Origin: Holacanthus passer | Taxonomy: Eukaryota; Chordata; Actinopteri; Pomacanthidae | Direction: 5' to 3' | Length of the DNA stretch: 64,000 nt | Assembly: GCA_025331565.1 (NCBI GenBank) | Contig: JAFREQ010000154.1 | Span: 12,501 to 76,500 of the forward strand | Part shown: piece after piece, positions 44,672 through 55,299 of the stretch | How positions within the stretch are numbered: the stretch's first letter is position 1 | Layout: every line of letters starts with the position of its first letter | The notes under the pieces: model-generated | The model's input: the letters and a program-made list of their open reading frames with translations, nothing else | Database searches by the model: none | Told to the model about the DNA's origin: nothing | Program-made: the position numbers and the translations under genes

Positions 44672-47661
44672 CTGCCAGCAAACCGGTCCTGGAGCTCATC
44701 GTGCTGTTGACTGCTGAGGCTGTTAGCGCGCTGCTCCATTAGCCAGCCCAACTCCACCTCCAACACCTTACTGCTGTTGTTGTTGTTTGATAGAGCTCCT
44801 TCCTGACAGTGCCGGATGATGCTGGGGGGAGCGTTTTCAGGAGAGCACACAGGCGGCCCCTGCCCTCCGTTCACACCATTGTTGTGAAAAAGTTCTGTCA
44901 GCTCCATGCTGCCGCTCTGCAGCCGGCTGTCGTTGAACCAGCGGGCGAGGTCGGCGCGAGCCAGTCCTGTCCGACCCTCCAGTTGGCTAAACTCCTCAGG
45001 GGAAGGCCACCGCGTTTGAGCAAAATCGTCCTTGAGGAGCGCCAGGGATCGGCTGTCTGGAGGCACTGAGCAGGAATTCTGGTTGGGGATGGAGGGGGCG
45101 ATGATGCCGGGAGCAATGATGGGCAGGGTGTGCGAGGGAGGAAGAGGGCTTTTAAGGTGGCCCACGCCGGTGCTTGGCTTGTGAATCCCATTCAGCTGTA
45201 GAGTTTGGTGTTGCTGTTGCTGCTGATGTAGTCCTTTCTTGGTGATGGCGGCGATGCCACCGGTGCCCATCCTCTTAGTGCCCATTGAGTTGAGAAGAGC
45301 TTGCTCCAGGTTGTCGCGTAGTGCACGGCGCTCCACAAACCAGCTGTCGATTTCCTGGGGAGACAGGCGGGTGGTGCCTGCCAGATTGTCCACATCGCTT
45401 TGTGTGGGAAAGCTGTTCCTCAAGAAGTTCTCCTCCAAGATCTTTAGCTGTTCAGCTGTCTTTCCTTTCATCCTCTCCAGCAAGGGGAACTGGGTGAGCA
45501 CTGAGGACTTCTGCTGAAAGTCTAGTTTCGCTGCTGCCGGTGGCTCACCACCATCCAAATGTATGGCTCCGTTGTTGTGAGCAAGGGTTTGATCGTGGGA
45601 CCATTTGCCGTCTGTGCGAGATGTCCCATTGGCCTCTGCCAGAGGAGTGAGTACCTTGTCTCCTCTGGGGTAGCTGGCTTTCAGCTCCACTCCTTGCTGC
45701 TCTTTCAGCTTCTTGCTATCCAAGGGAAACCCTGGAATCTGGGACGGGGCTTTGGCCGGAGTGCGAATGGACTGGATAATGGTTGGCCTCCTTATCTGTG
45801 GGGTAATGAGTGGAGGGGAGTTAGGCAGCTTCAAATCAGCAGCTGGGATAGCGTGGGTATTTGGGTGCTTTTCTTTGGAAGTAAGAGGAATAAACAACGT
45901 GTTTTTAAATGGCGGAGCAAAGATAGGAGGGGGAACTATCATTGGCCTCGTTAAAGACTCTGGAAAGACAATGGAGGGCAGCGACACCACCGGCTTTGTT
46001 TTGAGATTTCCTAACGATGAGAGAATCTTCCCTTTGGACAACGAAGAGGGTGATGATGACGATGATGGCGGTGGCATTAAAGGCACAGTAGCGGATGACC
46101 TCTTCATCTCTGTGGTGACCAGAGGAACTGCTACAGGTCTCTTCATCTCCATGGGAACAGGAGGTGGAGCCATTGGGAGACGGTCTTTCTGGGGAGGAGG
46201 AGGCGGAGGAGGAGCCATGAGGACCTTGTCTTTAGGGTCACCAGAATGGGGGGCGACTGCCATGATGGGCCGCTTAGACTCGGGGCCGAACACTGTTGTC
46301 AGGTGTGTTCGTTTAAGGTTAAGGCTGGAACCAATGGCAACTCCAGCAGGAGAGTTTGTGGTGGTGACTGCACTTAACCCATTGGATGCGGTTGTCCGTA
46401 CATGACTTGGATGCCTGACTGTAGTGTGGACAAGGGGCTGCTGGGAGGATTTGGCAGATGGCTGAGAGACGGGGCTTGTAGGCAGAACCGTGAACGTATG
46501 ATGAGCAGGAGGGATGGAGCCGTTGAACATCTTTTTCCTGGCTTCCTCCACCTCCTCTGGGGACCAGGTTATGCCTTGCTTCAGCCGCTGGGTGGTGAAC
46601 CAGACTTTGATCTGTTCCTCCGGGTGCTTGGAGGCAGCTGTCAGCCACGACAGCTCCGCATGTGTCGGGTAGGGAAACTTGTTAAAGGAGGTGATCAACG
46701 TCAAGTTGTCATCTAAAGAAGGGTTATATTTGGTGGTGTTCAAGGGAACAGCTATTTTTGGTACAGAGTTAAAGTTGGGCGGGCGCTGGAGCATCGGGGT
46801 GACATGGGAGAGCCCTTGGAGGATGGTGGGTTCGGGGATGATGACTGTTCCGTTGATGTTCACTGCTGTGATTTGATCCTTCTGGATCAGGCCGTCCAGC
46901 TGGCTTTTCAGTTCGCTCCCTTGATAGAGCGACTGCATATTTTCCGGCATTTTCACTGTGGTCGATATGCAAGGTGGAAACACAGAGCTGCTGTGGCTTT
47001 CACCCTGCTCATTTGTCACTTCGCATTCAACTGAATTGTCCTTGCCTTCGATTGTCTGTTCTAAGATAGTCTGATTGTTCATTTTTATCCTCTTGAACTT
47101 GAAGTTTGTCTCACCCGGGTGCTGGCTCTCATTGTGCTCTGTGAGTGAGTCAAACTTCTTGGTGTTGAAGTTGCAGACGGCACAGAGGTACAACGGATTG
47201 AGAATGACGTTAGGGTGGCTGGAGTCCACATGCTCTTTGAAGTCATTCAGGTTCTGCGTTGAAAACGGGCAGTATTTGCACTCGTAGCCTCTGGGCTGCT
47301 GTTTCTGGGACGCAGGGTCAGATTCAACGCCTTCCCTGTCCTTCTCCTCTCTGGCATCTTCATCTTCAATGACAGGGGCTTGATCTTTTGTGCCCGACTG
47401 CTCCTCTTGTTCTAATGGCTCAGGATTCTTGTTTTCCACTGGTTTTGGAAATGTCTGCTGGTCTGGATTCTCTTGATTCTCCTGCTGGGGATCTTGACTC
47501 TTCTCTGCAGATTCAGGTGATTCTGACTGTTCTTTTTCTGTCACATCGTTGTCTGCCAATATTTCCATGTCCATTACTTCCTCAGGGTCATCTTGCTCTT
47601 CAGGCGGGTTGCTGATGACTCGGACCATGCAGGGGGTGGAGGACTTCCTACGACTGGACAT
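44672..47661 (-). CDS. zhx2: zhx2 main coding exon: zinc fingers and homeoboxes protein 2
   Basis: Encodes residues 1-996 of a predicted 1056-residue nuclear transcriptional repressor of the ZHX family; ZHX proteins dimerise with each other and bind NF-YA. The start is the ATG at 47661, giving the family-typical RRKSSTPCMV N-terminus. Two C2H2 fingers follow: Cys128, Cys131, His144, His149 and Cys160, Cys163, His176, His181. The finger region is closer to ZHX2 than to ZHX1 or ZHX3 (YECKYCPFSTQNL, HPNVILNPLY). Homeodomain 1 spans about 313-373 (IKVWFTTQR 351-359), homeodomain 3 about 730-790 (WFVERR 774-779) and homeodomain 4 about 868-917 (WFNDSR 908-913). Homeodomain 2 survives only as a shortened remnant at about 649-698, and the WF of its third helix is lost. 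A Pro/Ser-rich linker at 380-648, with a Pro7 run, makes the protein about 220 residues longer than human ZHX2 (837). The exon ends at a CAG|GTACTG donor. Confidence 0.93.
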
Positions 47662-47997
47662 GATGGCTGCTGCTGCTGGTGGCGATAATGGCGGTGCTGG
47701 TGTTGCTGATTGCGTTGAAGATACTGTGGTTTTTGGCTGCTGTTGCTGCTGGTGGTGGTCGAGGACGTCAGCGTGTCAGTTTTCGAGGGGACCTTACTGG
47801 GGTGGGTCGGAGCTGATGGTTGTGGATACTGGTAGGTGGGTGGATGTTGAGTCTCCAGCGTGCGAGAGGGAGGGCGAGAGCCGGCTGACGGCGCTGGCCC
47901 AGGACCGGTGGTGCAGTGGCGTCTCCCGCTCACTGGCAGTGTCAGCTACCGACCTGGGCGTCATGGGAGGGCATCACAGACAGCAGCGGCGCTCAAG
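47662..47997 (-). other. zhx2: zhx2 5'UTR part of the main exon with acceptor and short uORFs
   Basis: A strong minus-strand acceptor (pyrimidine tract, then TCTCTACGCAG) places the exon start at 47997, 336 bases before the ATG. The leader contains two upstream AUGs. One opens a 10-codon frame (47974-47942). The other opens a 56-codon frame (47964-47794) that is in phase with zhx2 but stops before it. The GC-rich leader contains CAG/ACC-type repeats just before the start codon. The start context (GCCATC-ATG-TC) has an A at -3. Confidence 0.65.
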
Positions 47998-49560
47998 CTG
48001 CGTAGAGACAAACAGAGAGAGAGAAAATAACATGTTAATATTGTTTGTGTTCAGTGAGCTGCGCTTCAAGTCACTTGGGGAAATATTAAAAGCAGAGAAA
48101 AATACATGTTAGAAAAACAGAGAGAAGTCATGTTGATATTGTTTGTGTGTAAAGTGATTGCAGCCGCATTCACCCGGAATAAGACAAAGAATGAGAAAAA
48201 TGCATGATGGGCAATGACAGAAGGGGAGGAAACAGATAAATTGCACTTTTATAAAAAGGCAAACGACAATTTGGGGTGAAACATTTATTTGAGAGATGTG
48301 CGATCAAGGACGAAACACAGGAACAAAGATTGATCCTTTCTGGGGTCACTTTTGAACTGTGGTCTAATATTATGTGCTTGGATCAAATGTTCCTTCAAAG
48401 ACATCACGTAATAAACTTAAAGCCCCTGAAAACTTCAAATTTCAAGTATTTCTCTACAACATTAAATATTTATGACTAAAAAAGGAACAAAGCTCCGAAA
48501 GTTTAACACCCAAAAAAGCTCCGTCATCAGAACTCAGGCGCTGTTTGATCAGATTTAGCTGACAGTGGTCTGGCAACATAAACGAAACATAAACCCCACA
48601 AGTGATTCAAACATTAGAAGATTAAACACTGACTGATGGTGGATTTAGAGGTGGGAGATCAGTATCTGAGACTGAAAAAACACAAATATGGACATTTTTT
48701 ATGATATGTCCATCTTGATTTTTAAAGTTGTGACAAAGATAAATAAACATTTACTGGAGCAGGATATTTTACAGATGATTTAGAAGATAAGATAAGATAA
48801 GACAAGATATTCCTTTATTCATCCCTCAAATTCACTAAGCTAATTAATTTGCATTTGTCATATATCGAGCAAAAATTCAGAGCATCTACTCTTTCCAGCT
48901 TCTCAAATACGGAGCTGATTTGCTGTCGATGATGTGATGATATGAAATGAAGATCTTGGAAGTGCGACACTGTTCATATGCCTCATGCCAACTTCAGAGA
49001 GCTCATATAAGACAGATATCGATGAAGCGATTGTCCATAAAAACACACATTTCCCCTCTGGACTTGTTACACAGCTCCACATCAAAGACGGGAGCTCTGG
49101 GTTTGATAAGCAACGTGACATTCTGCTCGCCGCCCTCGCTGTCCTCTAAAGTCCGAGCCAGGTGTCCGTGTCTTCGCTCGTCCTCAACATCACAGGAGCA
49201 TCGTCGGGTCCAGCTTAATCAGACACTGGCAGACAGCGGTGTTTGCTGACAAAGCCGAGGCCAGAAGTTAAAAATAAAGCCGGTCTGACTGACAACTTGG
49301 AGCAAGAAGCCGCGCCCGAAAATTACGATGATTCCGAGCGCCACTTAATCAGGGCACGCCGTTCCAGGCCAATCACATGTAAATGCAATAAATTGAAGAG
49401 TCCACAGTAACTACAAAAGGCACAAAAAAAGTCTCCAAACTCCAAACCCCATTAAAAAGACATTAAGCGTCTTTCATAGATTCGGGCAAAGACAACTTCA
49501 CAGGATAATTACCCTGTAATCATGTAATAAGAGAGACTCAGTGATGAGATCTCCTGACAG
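47998..49560 (-). other. Upstream intron of zhx2 (predicted), no gene
   Basis: Sequence upstream of the 47997 acceptor. No upstream 5'UTR exon could be placed. ORFs are short. Contains an L2 3'-end fragment (48784-48835). The segment 49230-49550 is unique and resembles a conserved non-coding element. Confidence 0.45.
48784..48835 (-). mobile_element. L2-type LINE 3'-end fragment
   Basis: GATAAGATAAGATAAGACAA followed by TTCCTTTATTCATCCCTCA repeats the order at the 3' end of the LINE at 15538 (GATAA repeat, then CCTTTATTCGTCCCACAG). This is a heavily 5'-truncated insertion in the same orientation. Confidence 0.6.
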
Positions 49561-49569
49561 CTATCATCC

Positions 49570-50110
49570 ACACAATGGAACTGAGAGAGCGAGGTAAAAA
49601 CAGATGGAGAGAAAAAGGAAAGAGAGGAGGGGGGCACGTATGAATAAATATGGGGATAGAGAGAAAAGGGTAAAAATAAAAGGAGGACAAAAGGAGAAAG
49701 CAGGTGAAAGGGAAAGTGAAAGGGAGGAAGAGCGATTTTAAAAAGAGAAGGCGAGACAGTGGCGAAGAAGCAAAGAGATAAAGAGGAAGAGAAAGAGGGG
49801 AGAGTCTAAAAACTTCCAGCTGATGAAAGAGAACAGGCACAAAGCAGAAGACGTTTTAACTAGGCCACGGCCTGGCAGACAGAAAGAGAGAGAAGACAGC
49901 GAAAGAAAGGAAGAGGAAGACGAGGGAGAAAAGAAAGCAGATAAGCATAAAGAGGGAGGAGGAGAAAAGGACAAGAGAGCGTTTAAAGAGGCAGAGAAAA
50001 GGAGACGGAGAGAGAGAAAACAGAAAGCAAAGAAAAAAGAGGACAAGAGGCAGAATCAAAAGCAGATGAAGAGGACGAGGGAGAGGAGGAAGAAAGAACT
50101 TTTTATTTGA
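49570..50110. repeat. Purine-rich (G/A) tract on plus strand
   Basis: About 540 bases, most of them A or G on the top strand and without a fixed unit (GAGAAAGAGGAG-type). ORFs rich in Lys/Glu/Arg on plus or Ser/Leu/Phe on minus are composition artefacts. Confidence 0.8.
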
Positions 50111-50114
50111 CAGA

Positions 50115-52160
50115 ACATTTGAACGAAAAGCTGAAATATCACAAATAATGTGATAAAATAAGGTTTTGGTGCATTTTTCTATCAGTGAAGTTGAAGCTTT
50201 GAAAAGGTGTCCCAATCATTTGGGAGAAAAACACATTTGCCAGAAAAATTGAGAGTATTTCAACACTTAATTAGTATTGGGCAAGCTGTTATTTGTCCCA
50301 AGTGTCACTTAATGTTGGACATATTTCATGCTCTCGCAGCCTTGATCAGCTTCTCACCGTCTGCACAGGAGACATATTTTATAGTTTCAGAGTATCCAGA
50401 GTCCTGTTTGAATTGTTGCGTTGTGCAATGAGACTGAACTAATCCTATGTTATTATAAATCTCATGCATTTACATGGCTGCTTACTGCATACTTCAACTA
50501 ATGAGATTCCCCGAGCAGGAAGCAAATAAATAAGGACAGACAAGAGCAGAAAATTATATTTCAATCAATCGATTAACAGAAAATAAAATCATTGTTCGAG
50601 TCATTTATAGTTTGATGACTAAAACTTATTACTAAAACTTTTCGGGAGCTGAAACCTGTGATGATCTTCGTGAGTTCAACATTTTGGGGCGCGATTTAAA
50701 AACAGATACCAGAAACTAAAGAGACCTGAAGGCATTCAAACCCGATGAGGACAATTAAACCTGATCCAAAACATAGCGGACTGAACACCAACACATTTTT
50801 CCTGAACTTTACGGTTCTCACTCCAAAAACCCGCGGCTACACAACACGACCTGCACGACCTGATTAAACTGAGTATAAGTTTGGACCTGGACCAGGTTGT
50901 TCCGGGGTCCTGGGTCAGGTTGTTACTAGGAGACGAGAGGATCGGTGAAGACCTTTAGTCTGTAGCATTGAGAACTGTTGAGTACGGAAAGCCGGCGTCA
51001 AATGTTTGGCTGATTTAAATCACAAAACTTTTCAAACTTTCAAAAAAAAAAAAAAAATTCAGTTCTTCATTTAAATGGCTCATGGATTCAGTACTGCAGT
51101 TATTGAGTCAAGATAAATGAGAAAAAATCATAATTGGAGCAGCTGCCCTTTAGTTTGATCAAGGTCCATCCTGGATCCTACATTTCCCATAATGCAACTA
51201 ATACCATCTTCCCATTTGACCTTTCAAACTCCACATCACCAGTTCGTAACGGAGTCTTTCTGCCATAATATATGTTTCTGTCTCCGAGCCAATACCTCGA
51301 TAACCCTGATGACATCACTATGACATCATCAAGGTGACAGATGAAACTCCTCCAGAGGCAAAGAAGACATCGCGCTTCCAGCCGTCGTAGGCTGAGTCTT
51401 TCTGTCCGAGTCCATCGACCTCTTTGTGAGATCAGTGAAACGCCTCTTTAACACTGGTGCATTAAGCTGTTTGGGATATTTTGTTAAATGGAAAAATGGG
51501 TTTAAATTCCCCAAACTAAGACATAAAACTGAGAATTGTTTTGGCACTAAACTCAGGTACTGCATTGGCACAGATATCCAAGCTTTTCTCCTTTCCACTA
51601 GAGTACAAGCCAAAATGCCAAAAACCTGCTGGTTCCAGCATCTAAAAAAATGAGGATGTCTCACTTTTCTTGGAGTTATATAATTGTAAATTGAATATTT
51701 TGGGGGTTTTACACAACACAAAGCAATTTAAAGAGTTACTAACGGTATGTAACCTTTTCTGAGTTAGTAAATTATATTTAGAGTCACTATTATACAAACT
51801 GCATCCAGATAAAATCCAGAAAAAAACCTGCGACGTTGCTTTGTTTGTACTAAGTTTTCTTTCTTTCTTCCACAGACAGTGGAAAACCAGGTATTAAACA
51901 TGTCTTCTTTCTAAAGACATCGAGAACATGCAAACAACAGTAGATTTTGAATAAGTCGTATTCAAACGAAACAGGATGTGAAGAAGCTCTTTAAAGATCT
52001 TGAGCTCTGGAATCAACTAATTTATCAAAATAAAATTATAGATTTATAGAAAACAAAAACTATCATTGCTCACAGCCTTAATAGTGACTGAATAACCAAT
52101 GCAATATCCATTCATATCTTCTACTTCTGTTGGTGGTGGTTTGATTAAAAATACTTTGCT
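50115..52160. other. gene-free stretch
   Basis: Unique DNA with an A14 run near 51043. The 130-codon minus ORF at 51329-51721 has no recognisable domain. Confidence 0.5.
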
Positions 52161-52164
52161 GCAG

Positions 52165-52480
52165 CCAGAGGTGAAGTGGGAAAAGACAGAGAGGCAGATG
52201 GGAAAAGAGAGATCAAACAACGGCGTGTAGGAGGAGTTGAAGAGAGGAGAGCAGAGAGCGCATGTATAGGAAAAGGTGGAGGGAGACGAGTGTGGAGGAG
52301 CCAAAGGAAAAGAGAAGAAAGCGCCGCAGATCAACAGTAAAGGGAAAAGGAGAAGAGAGTGTAGGAGGAGAGACAGAAATTAAACAAACAGAGAGATGGA
52401 GGGAGAGTCGAAATGAACAGAGAGATGGAAAACGGATAGAAGGATGGAAAATAAGAGACGAAGAGCTGCAGGCCGAAGCT
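52165..52480. repeat. Purine-rich tract on plus strand
   Basis: Second G/A-biased block, same strand bias as 49570-50110. Confidence 0.7.
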
Positions 52481-53720
52481 GCGACGGCGGCCTCGCTCCG
52501 TGTCGATGAGCCGCCTCTGCCGGCTCCAGAAAGAAAGGAAAGAAAAGGAGAGAGAAAAGAAAACTACAACAGTGTAATGTTTTGCTGCATCACTGGATCG
52601 GCCTCGAGGACTCGGGGCCAACTTCTGACGAGGGGAGTCATATGCCGCTTGGCTGCGTCCCATTTTGTCGGGCTCAGCTCGCTTCCACGCACCCTTGTAA
52701 TTACTTGTATAGTATTTGTGTACAGGGGATTGTTGGGAGCGCGGTGGCACTCCGTAATTATGGAGAAAATAATAAAACTGCTGCAGTGATAACAGTGATT
52801 TGCAAATTGCAAGAAGCGACAAATTTTCCTTTTGAGAGAAAGGTGAGATCAGCTGTTCCTCAACGGAAAAACAACAAACCTTTGTCACCTTTCTTTCACT
52901 GACATGATTTTTCAAGGCCAGCACCGATAATTTAAATAAATGTGACATTCAGAAACCTTTTATTTGGCCTTTTTTTTTGCCTCAGAAAGTTTTTCCCTCA
53001 GGATTCCTCTCTTCTAAAATCCTCCTGAAACCAAATTCAGACCAGGACGGGACACCAGAACTCACCACTGAAAGTGACACCGCAGTAACTCGAGCGGCTC
53101 GGCCCGGGTGAGGCAGGGTTCACTGCAGGTTTTACAGACACCGATGAAGAAAAACATATCAGATTTTCTCCTCCATCAAGGGCAAAGCAAACCATCAGTC
53201 CAACCACAAACTGTATCCATCCATCTATCTGACTGCACTGTAGGCAGTTTGCATGTGGAGGCGAACAAGGGCACACCGGAGAGAAAAGGGTGTCGAGGAA
53301 GCCATAAAACAACTCAGAGACGGAAAAGAAGGTAATGAGGAAATATCTTGGGAAATGAAATGACAAATTAGGAGGACGAGAGGAAGATCGGAAGGAGCCA
53401 ATTGTGCTAATAGGAGGGGTTAAAGACATTTTAGTGGAACAAGGGCAAACTGGAGGGGATGGGGCTCCGAGGGAGACGATGCACAGAGAAGGATCCGCTG
53501 AAAACAAACCGGCGCTCATCTTGCGGATACCAGGGGATCCTAATTATGGCGGCCCGGCGGATCATAAGTCATCCCGCAACCACAAGCTCACAGATTTCAG
53601 GGAAGCCTCAGCCAATCAAACTCATCATCATAACTCTCTGTGTCAAACTATAAGTGGGGCCATTTACACATCCTCCTTTAGGCTTGTGCAAACTTTGACT
53701 ACAGCCCGAGGTTTTTAAGT
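52481..53720. promoter_or_regulatory. Candidate conserved non-coding block
   Basis: Repeat-free sequence with TAATTA/TAATTAT and CAAT-like cores (TTGTAATTACTTGTATAG, CCGTAATTATGG, AGCCAATCAAAC) and a locally raised CpG count near 52480-52520. No exon was recognised. ORFs (52331-52948 minus, 53037-53519 minus) start in purine tracts or lack domains. Proposed as regulatory only on composition and position upstream of zhx2. Confidence 0.3.
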
Positions 53721-54534
53721 GTAAGTCACAATCGACTGTGTTCACACTGCTGCTGTTGTCTACAGATGCAGAACCGACAGATCCGAGCGAGGCGGCGAAT
53801 GTAATTACATGGTTTTCATTTCTTCATCAAACCACTTCAGCTCCAGTTTGGCTCACAAACCAAAACCGACCCGCTAATAATCTCACTCACTTTGTCGTGT
53901 TTTCAAACTCCAGCTGCACAAACTTTATTGTTAATTAGATGTAACATCAGTCCTCGTTCTCTGAGCCGCTCGTCTTCACCAAACTGTGTTAATCGTGTGT
54001 TAAAGTGATTTATTTTGTCAACGCAATGTTTCGAAACAACCTCCAGACAAGAGTCTAAAGAGGAACAGACCTGCTTGTCAACACGTCTGCTTTCACACTC
54101 AACCTCGACCGCGATGCTTTCACATTAAAACCTATTGATTGTGAGCCAACATGCAAAATGTGGCGACGTGTCACAGGAAGCTTCATGAATCATTCGCTCA
54201 CCACAATGAACGAACAGAGCCGAACAGAAAACTGTATTTAATGCGGAACAGTCACGCTTCGCTCGACTGCACCGACCCAGCAGACGGGTTCATCCCCGAC
54301 AGAGTCGACCCTGAGACGCCTGATGAGTCCACGAAGGGCCCCCGACCGCCGGCAGGACATCGAGTAAAGTGACGAGAACAGAATGAACGAATGAACGACG
54401 GGAACAACAAGGAACTGAAGGAACGACTCAAGGTCATTAAGCTGCTTTCTTTTAGGGCGGGGTCGCATGAAAACTGAAAGTGTCCTGGTCCCCCCCGCAG
54501 GCACACAGTCATCATGCACAGAAACTGCCAGATG
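53721..54534. other. gene-free stretch
   Basis: Nothing recognised. Confidence 0.5.

Positions 54535-54567
<33 letters not shown>
54535..54567. repeat. (TG)n microsatellite
   Basis: About 16 TG units. Confidence 0.95.
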
Positions 54568-54568
<1 letters not shown>

Positions 54569-55024
54569 CCCATGTAAGTGTGTGTGGAGATGCTAAATGA
54601 TTGCTCAAAGGACGCCTTTGTGTGGGCACCTCGTGGTGCTAATGCATCATTAACACAGCTGGTAGTATGACCCAGCTCTTCTGGGAGCGCCGGGCTATTT
54701 CCAGCAGCTTCCTCTTAAGCTTATAGAGAACCAAATCTCACTCGTGTTATATAAGAGTTCTGCGAAACCTAGAACGTCATGACTAGTTTTACCTCAGGTT
54801 ATTCTATCTGGCCCTTTAACAGGAGGGAAAAGAGGCCTGAATTTTGACTGCAGTCTGTAGGAATCACTGACAGGGGACTGAAATTACAGACAGAAACACT
54901 GTGGCACAAAGAATCACTCCCTCCTGAAAGATAATCCGAACAGAGCTCTCTGACAAAATCAAATATGATAGTTTCACTCAAGTACCTTGATATAGATAAC
55001 CTGACAGAGCCCTTCCATGTTGGA

Positions 55025-55290
55025 CACTCACTGCGCTTTCCTCTAGCGCCACCTTTAGTGCAAAATGTCAACTTTGTAGACAAGATATGTAAAAATCAGC
55101 AGTGATCTGAAATTTACTTCTCTGTCCCAACCCTGTGGACGGACGTCAGAGACTTTCATCTTACTGTTACAGGAGACACAGAAGAGCAGCAGTGGGAGCA
55201 GGGGTGTATTTAATGTGACTGAGGACCCTGTGGAAGCCCTGCAGGGACCCTCAGTGGCTCCCGGCCCCTCAGGTTGGGAACCGCAGACCA
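55025..55290. repeat. Degraded dispersed repeat remnants (families A/B)
   Basis: CTCTAGCGCCACCTTTAGTG at 55041 matches the diagnostic block of repeat B. GGCCCCTCAGGTTGGGAACC at about 55262 resembles the block preceding repeat A at about 4070. Confidence 0.45.
55041..55060 (-). promoter_or_regulatory. CTCF-like motif, reverse orientation
   Basis: The minus strand reads CACTAAAGGTGGCGCTAGAG, containing the AGGTGGCGCTA core. Opposite orientation to the motifs at 29.8-33 kb, on the other side of zhx2. Confidence 0.3.
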
Positions 55291-55299
55291 AGGCCAAAT

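Noticed and set aside
45713..46405. 230-codon plus-strand ORF opposite zhx2
   Set aside because: It is the antisense shadow of the zhx2 Pro-rich linker (Gly/Val-rich), with no domain or exon signals.
47574..47933. 119-codon frame overlapping the zhx2 start on the same strand
   Set aside because: It opens with GTG, not ATG, and no in-frame AUG precedes the zhx2 start. It reflects CAG/ACC-rich leader composition.
52331..53519. Minus ORFs of 205 and 160 codons
   Set aside because: No domain. The first runs through a pyrimidine tract on its coding strand, and neither has matching splice sites or neighbours.
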